A stretch of 8,815 nucleotides of DNA from Methanosarcinales archaeon (GTDB lineage Archaea > Halobacteriota > Methanosarcinia > Methanosarcinales > Methanocomedenaceae). The notes beneath the pieces are model-generated. The model had not been told where the DNA came from. It made no database searches and worked only from the letters and a program-made list of their open reading frames with translations. The DNA lies in assembly GCA_023136155.1 (NCBI GenBank), contig JAGLRT010000026.1, positions 1-8,815 of the forward strand, in the 5' to 3' direction. This document shows, piece after piece, positions 6,260 through 8,815 of the stretch (positions are counted from its first letter, which is position 1; each line of letters starts with the position of its first letter). The position numbers were made by a program, and so were the translations under genes.

Positions 6260-7804
6260 ATGCCTAAAAATAATGTTGTAAAGGCATTCAATAAGTTGAG
6301 AGATGATAGAAATAATATGGTGTTTATTGGTGGAAACGATAATAATTGTAAACCAATTTTTAATAGTCTGATAGATACTATTGAAAGTATCAATCTGATC
6401 CCAATTATTGCAAATGAAATATTTGAAAATCTCAGACCTAATGAAATTCATGAAGAATCATTACGTTTGCTTCATAATTCCAAGTTTGCCTTAATTGATA
6501 TAACTCATCCAGCTGGGCAGTTGATGGAATTAGAGAGAGCTAGGGATTATAATGTAATTACTTTTGTTTTTTATAGTTCTGAGCACCCAAGCGCAATGCC
6601 CTTATCTTTATTAAAAGTTATGGATAAATGGAGATTGGGATACATCTTCAAATATGAGACTCAAGAGGGATTACAAAAGTTTGTGAAGAGTATAATGCTT
6701 ATCAACCATATCGATGGAATGAGACCAAAAGAGATTATAGATGAAATTGTGAATAGTAAACCAAAAGAACTTTTACTATTAACTTCTGTGGGAACAATTG
6801 TCTCACAGGAATATGAAGAAATTGCCGAAATACTCAAAAACATTCCAAAAAAAATATTAATTACTGGTTGGGATTTTAAAAACCGTGGAATGGAATATGC
6901 TAATAAATATTATTTCGATGCAACTGTTTGTGAAAATTGTATATTATATACTAAAACTGGAATTCGTTTCATCTCTAATGATGAGAATAATTTTTGGGAT
7001 GATGAATCTTTGAGTTTTGTTAAAAAAGCGAATATGCATATTATTTACGCAATTCAGGACTATGTCAATGATAATAAATTAGATTGTATTGTCCTTTTTT
7101 CACAGGCTGATGAAAAATCAATTTGTTATTATTTAAACCCACCCAAAGAAATACGTGATAGCTTCGAAAAATATAGTGAACATGAGCATTACCAAATTGA
7201 CTTTTTTATTGAAAAAGTAGAAAAAGAATCTGGAATAAAGGGAACTAAAATAGATAATACAAAGATAAAATACCACAAACCTAATGATAAAAATGTAGAA
7301 ATCTTTTTATTATATATTATTGAAAAAATGAATGCCAAATATAGAACATTTCATCCTTATTCAATTAGTATTGAAGGCAATGAAATAAAATTGGATTTGA
7401 ATCCGATAAGTGATTATGTAGAATTTTCTTATAGAGATGTAGAAAATATAGTTAATAATGCACTTAATAATATGGAAGACGATTATGAGTCGCTTCATGA
7501 TAAAATACATCCACAAAAAGATATTTGTATAGATATATTTTGTAAATCAAAAGATGAAATTTTTGATCAGCTATTGGACAAAATGGAAATCGACCATGAA
7601 AAAACACTTGTTGTTTACTTATCGAAAGGAACAGAGTCTGATATTCCTATGATTTTTAGTGGATATAAATCAAGATATGATTTTATTAGCATTGGTAATG
7701 ATGATATTTCAGGACGATTGAAGAGAGCAGGAGTGATTCCTTTTGGAGAATCTATAACAAAAGTGATAAAAAATATTGTTGAAATGTATCCGCTTCAAAT
7801 CTAA
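6260..7804 (+). CDS. TIR/NDT-like domain fused to a degenerate HAD-phosphatase-like domain
   Basis: 514 residues, cytoplasmic by appearance. Residues about 19-150 look like a TIR / nucleoside 2-deoxyribosyltransferase-like Rossmannoid domain: strand NMVFIGGND (19-27), LIPIIANEIF (46-55), then FALIDIT (76-82) and MELERA (89-94). The last two match the D-L-T ... E-L-G-x-A pattern, putting the nucleotide-cleaving glutamate at E90. Residues about 168-514 resemble a Cof/sucrose-phosphatase-type HAD protein. LLLLTSVGTIV (171-181) sits where DxDGT belongs but has Thr and Val for both aspartates. ILITG (199-203) keeps motif II Thr. FDATVCENCILY (219-230) matches the family's ENGA strand, and a cap follows at about 240-375. 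SKGTESDIPM (455-464) replaces GDxxND, keeping only D461. It is very AT-rich compared with its neighbours. I infer an immune-type effector joined to a non-catalytic ligand-binding module. Domain calls are by eye. Confidence 0.6.
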   Translation: MPKNNVVKAFNKLRDDRNNMVFIGGNDNNCKPIFNSLIDTIESINLIPIIANEIFENLRPNEIHEESLRLLHNSKFALIDITHPAGQLMELERARDYNVITFVFYSSEHPSAMPLSLLKVMDKWRLGYIFKYETQEGLQKFVKSIMLINHIDGMRPKEIIDEIVNSKPKELLLLTSVGTIVSQEYEEIAEILKNIPKKILITGWDFKNRGMEYANKYYFDATVCENCILYTKTGIRFISNDENNFWDDESLSFVKKANMHIIYAIQDYVNDNKLDCIVLFSQADEKSICYYLNPPKEIRDSFEKYSEHEHYQIDFFIEKVEKESGIKGTKIDNTKIKYHKPNDKNVEIFLLYIIEKMNAKYRTFHPYSISIEGNEIKLDLNPISDYVEFSYRDVENIVNNALNNMEDDYESLHDKIHPQKDICIDIFCKSKDEIFDQLLDKMEIDHEKTLVVYLSKGTESDIPMIFSGYKSRYDFISIGNDDISGRLKRAGVIPFGESITKVIKNIVEMYPLQI

Positions 7805-8014
7805 GGGTAACTGACTCCTTTTTGAAATCGAAAACCTGCTTAAGCACTTGATTTAGATAATCCAAATATTCATTTTACCCTGATTTTTTAAGTGGATACG
7901 TTGAAATATCTGGATCTGAATAATTTTAAAAAGTTGAGACTGCACGTCATGCACCGCACCTCTGCTGTGGTTAAGTGTGCCGTCGCAACTTTTGACAAAC
8001 TCTGCAATCAAAAT
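7805..8014. other. Convergent intergenic region with candidate T-tract terminators
   Basis: This gap separates the plus-strand TIR-like gene from the minus-strand gltX. Plus-strand T tracts at 7819-7823 (15 nt after the stop) and 7884-7889 could end the island transcript. A minus-strand T5 at 7928-7932 could end gltX. Composition returns to GC-richer sequence at about 7940, which I take as the right edge of the AT-rich block. A frame opening at a GTG near 7892 runs antisense into gltX and is not supported. Confidence 0.4.
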
Positions 8015-8815
8015 CTACTTATGCGTGAAATAAGCCACCACTTCACCGTTGGCACCATCTATTCTCACATACCCGAACCGCTCGAACTGCACCACCCTAT
8101 CCACCTCACCCACAATACCAGCCTCACCAATCCCTGTAACCTCACCGTCCGGCGTCAGTACCTTCACAGGTATTCCATCCATAGGCGCCCAGTGTATGAC
8201 TCGCCCACCGCCCTTTTTCATGGTTTCAATATCATGTCCTGCAAACTCAGCCGTGCCCTCGCCAGTAATCCTTATATTATACAGGTCCTTCAATCTGAAC
8301 AGGTCGCCGGGTTTGGCATTCCCTACATCCTGACTGCAGACCATCACACTATGCTCCATCACAATCTCCCTGCTCCCCCGGTCCATTGACGGGTGCAGGA
8401 GCGGTTTCGCAACAGTGGGTTTGGTACCCAAGATCTCCAGTTTCACTGGTTCCCACACAAAGAAATAACGATTAGCATCAGCATCTATTAACTTGCGGTT
8501 CTCAGCATACAGGTTATCCAAGCTCAGGCTGACATCTGTTTCCCCAACACCCATGTCTATAAAGAACTTGCGCAGCGCATCTGGCCTGAACCCACGGCGG
8601 CGCAGTGCCCGAAGTGTAGGCAGCCTGGGGTCATCCCAACCAGAATATTCACCAGACTCTATAGCTGCACGCAGGCCGCTGGTACTGAACTTGCCAAACT
8701 CGTGCATCTTCACCCTGCCCCAATGGGACGTGCGGGGATAGGTCCAGCCCAGATAATCGTAAACATATTTCTGCCGCCGCTCGCTGTCCATCAGGTCCTT
8801 GCCCCTGATGATATG
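8015..8815 (-). CDS. gltX: Glutamyl-tRNA synthetase, archaeal type (partial, C-terminal part)
   Basis: The last 266 residues of a class Ic aminoacyl-tRNA synthetase that charges tRNA-Glu; the 5' end lies beyond 8815. The frame stays open to the edge, beginning HIIRGKDL. Seen: the end of the catalytic domain, with the KMSKS-loop region reading FGKFSTSG (40-47 of the fragment); the very typical SGWDDPRLPTLRALRRRG (58-75); the LRKFFIDMGVGETDVS helix region (81-96); and NRYFFVWEP (115-123), leading into the beta-barrel anticodon-binding domains, ending AYFTHK and TAG. Full archaeal enzymes are about 550-570 residues, so roughly half is present. The lysine-containing KMSKS motif is replaced by FSTS, which I believe is seen in methanosarcinal relatives. 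GlnRS is excluded on the archaeal context but shares this fold. Confidence 0.93.
   Translation of the reverse strand, partial: HIIRGKDLMDSERRQKYVYDYLGWTYPRTSHWGRVKMHEFGKFSTSGLRAAIESGEYSGWDDPRLPTLRALRRRGFRPDALRKFFIDMGVGETDVSLSLDNLYAENRKLIDADANRYFFVWEPVKLEILGTKPTVAKPLLHPSMDRGSREIVMEHSVMVCSQDVGNAKPGDLFRLKDLYNIRITGEGTAEFAGHDIETMKKGGGRVIHWAPMDGIPVKVLTPDGEVTGIGEAGIVGEVDRVVQFERFGYVRIDGANGEVVAYFTHK

Noticed and set aside
7892..8389. Plus-strand frame of 165 codons antisense to gltX
   Set aside because: About three quarters of it overlaps the well-supported gltX coding strand, it starts with GTG without a ribosome site, and its His/Pro/Thr-rich product looks like an antisense translation.

Overview
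The window looks archaeal, most likely a euryarchaeon of the Methanosarcinales type; the lineage is inferred from gene content, not proven. Reasons: a tRNA-Thr with a canonical bulge-helix-bulge intron; an archaeal-type glutamyl-tRNA synthetase; a PAC2-family proteasome assembly chaperone ending in an HbYX tail; a DUF473 protein; a GlmU-like archaeal sugar-phosphate nucleotidylyltransferase; GGTGA-type ribosome binding sites; and TATA-box promoters close to start codons.

Layout. Positions 1-241 hold no gene I can recognise. tRNA-Thr(GGU, intron-containing) and tRNA-Arg(UCU) follow at about 256-464, both on the minus strand. From 5481 down to 562 the minus strand carries five closely spaced genes: GlmU-like nucleotidylyltransferase, UDP-sugar 6-dehydrogenase, class I/II aminotransferase, PAC2 proteasome chaperone and DUF473 protein. 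The first three form one translation-coupled unit. A hairpin and a TATA-like box separate them from the chaperone/DUF473 pair. The first two genes plausibly make and oxidise a UDP-sugar for surface glycan or N-glycan synthesis. The aminotransferase belongs to the amino-acid family, not the sugar family, so its link to that pathway is only positional.

Region 5482-5639 is a divergent promoter region with two inverted repeats. On its right, a plus-strand lipoprotein gene starts normally (signal peptide, lipobox, Thr-rich linker), then runs after about 65 codons into unrelated AT-rich sequence and stops; it looks truncated. From about 5830 to 7890 the DNA is markedly AT-rich and reads like an acquired island. 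It carries a strong archaeal promoter, a possible 44-codon ORF, and one large gene (6260-7804). That protein joins an N-terminal TIR/nucleoside-deoxyribosyltransferase-like domain to a C-terminal HAD-phosphatase-like region whose catalytic aspartates are mostly replaced. This is the most unusual item here and a reasonable candidate for an undescribed NAD- or nucleotide-acting immune effector with a pseudo-phosphatase sensor, though function is inference only.

The right end (8015-8815, minus strand) is the C-terminal half of glutamyl-tRNA synthetase, convergent with the island gene and cut by the window edge.
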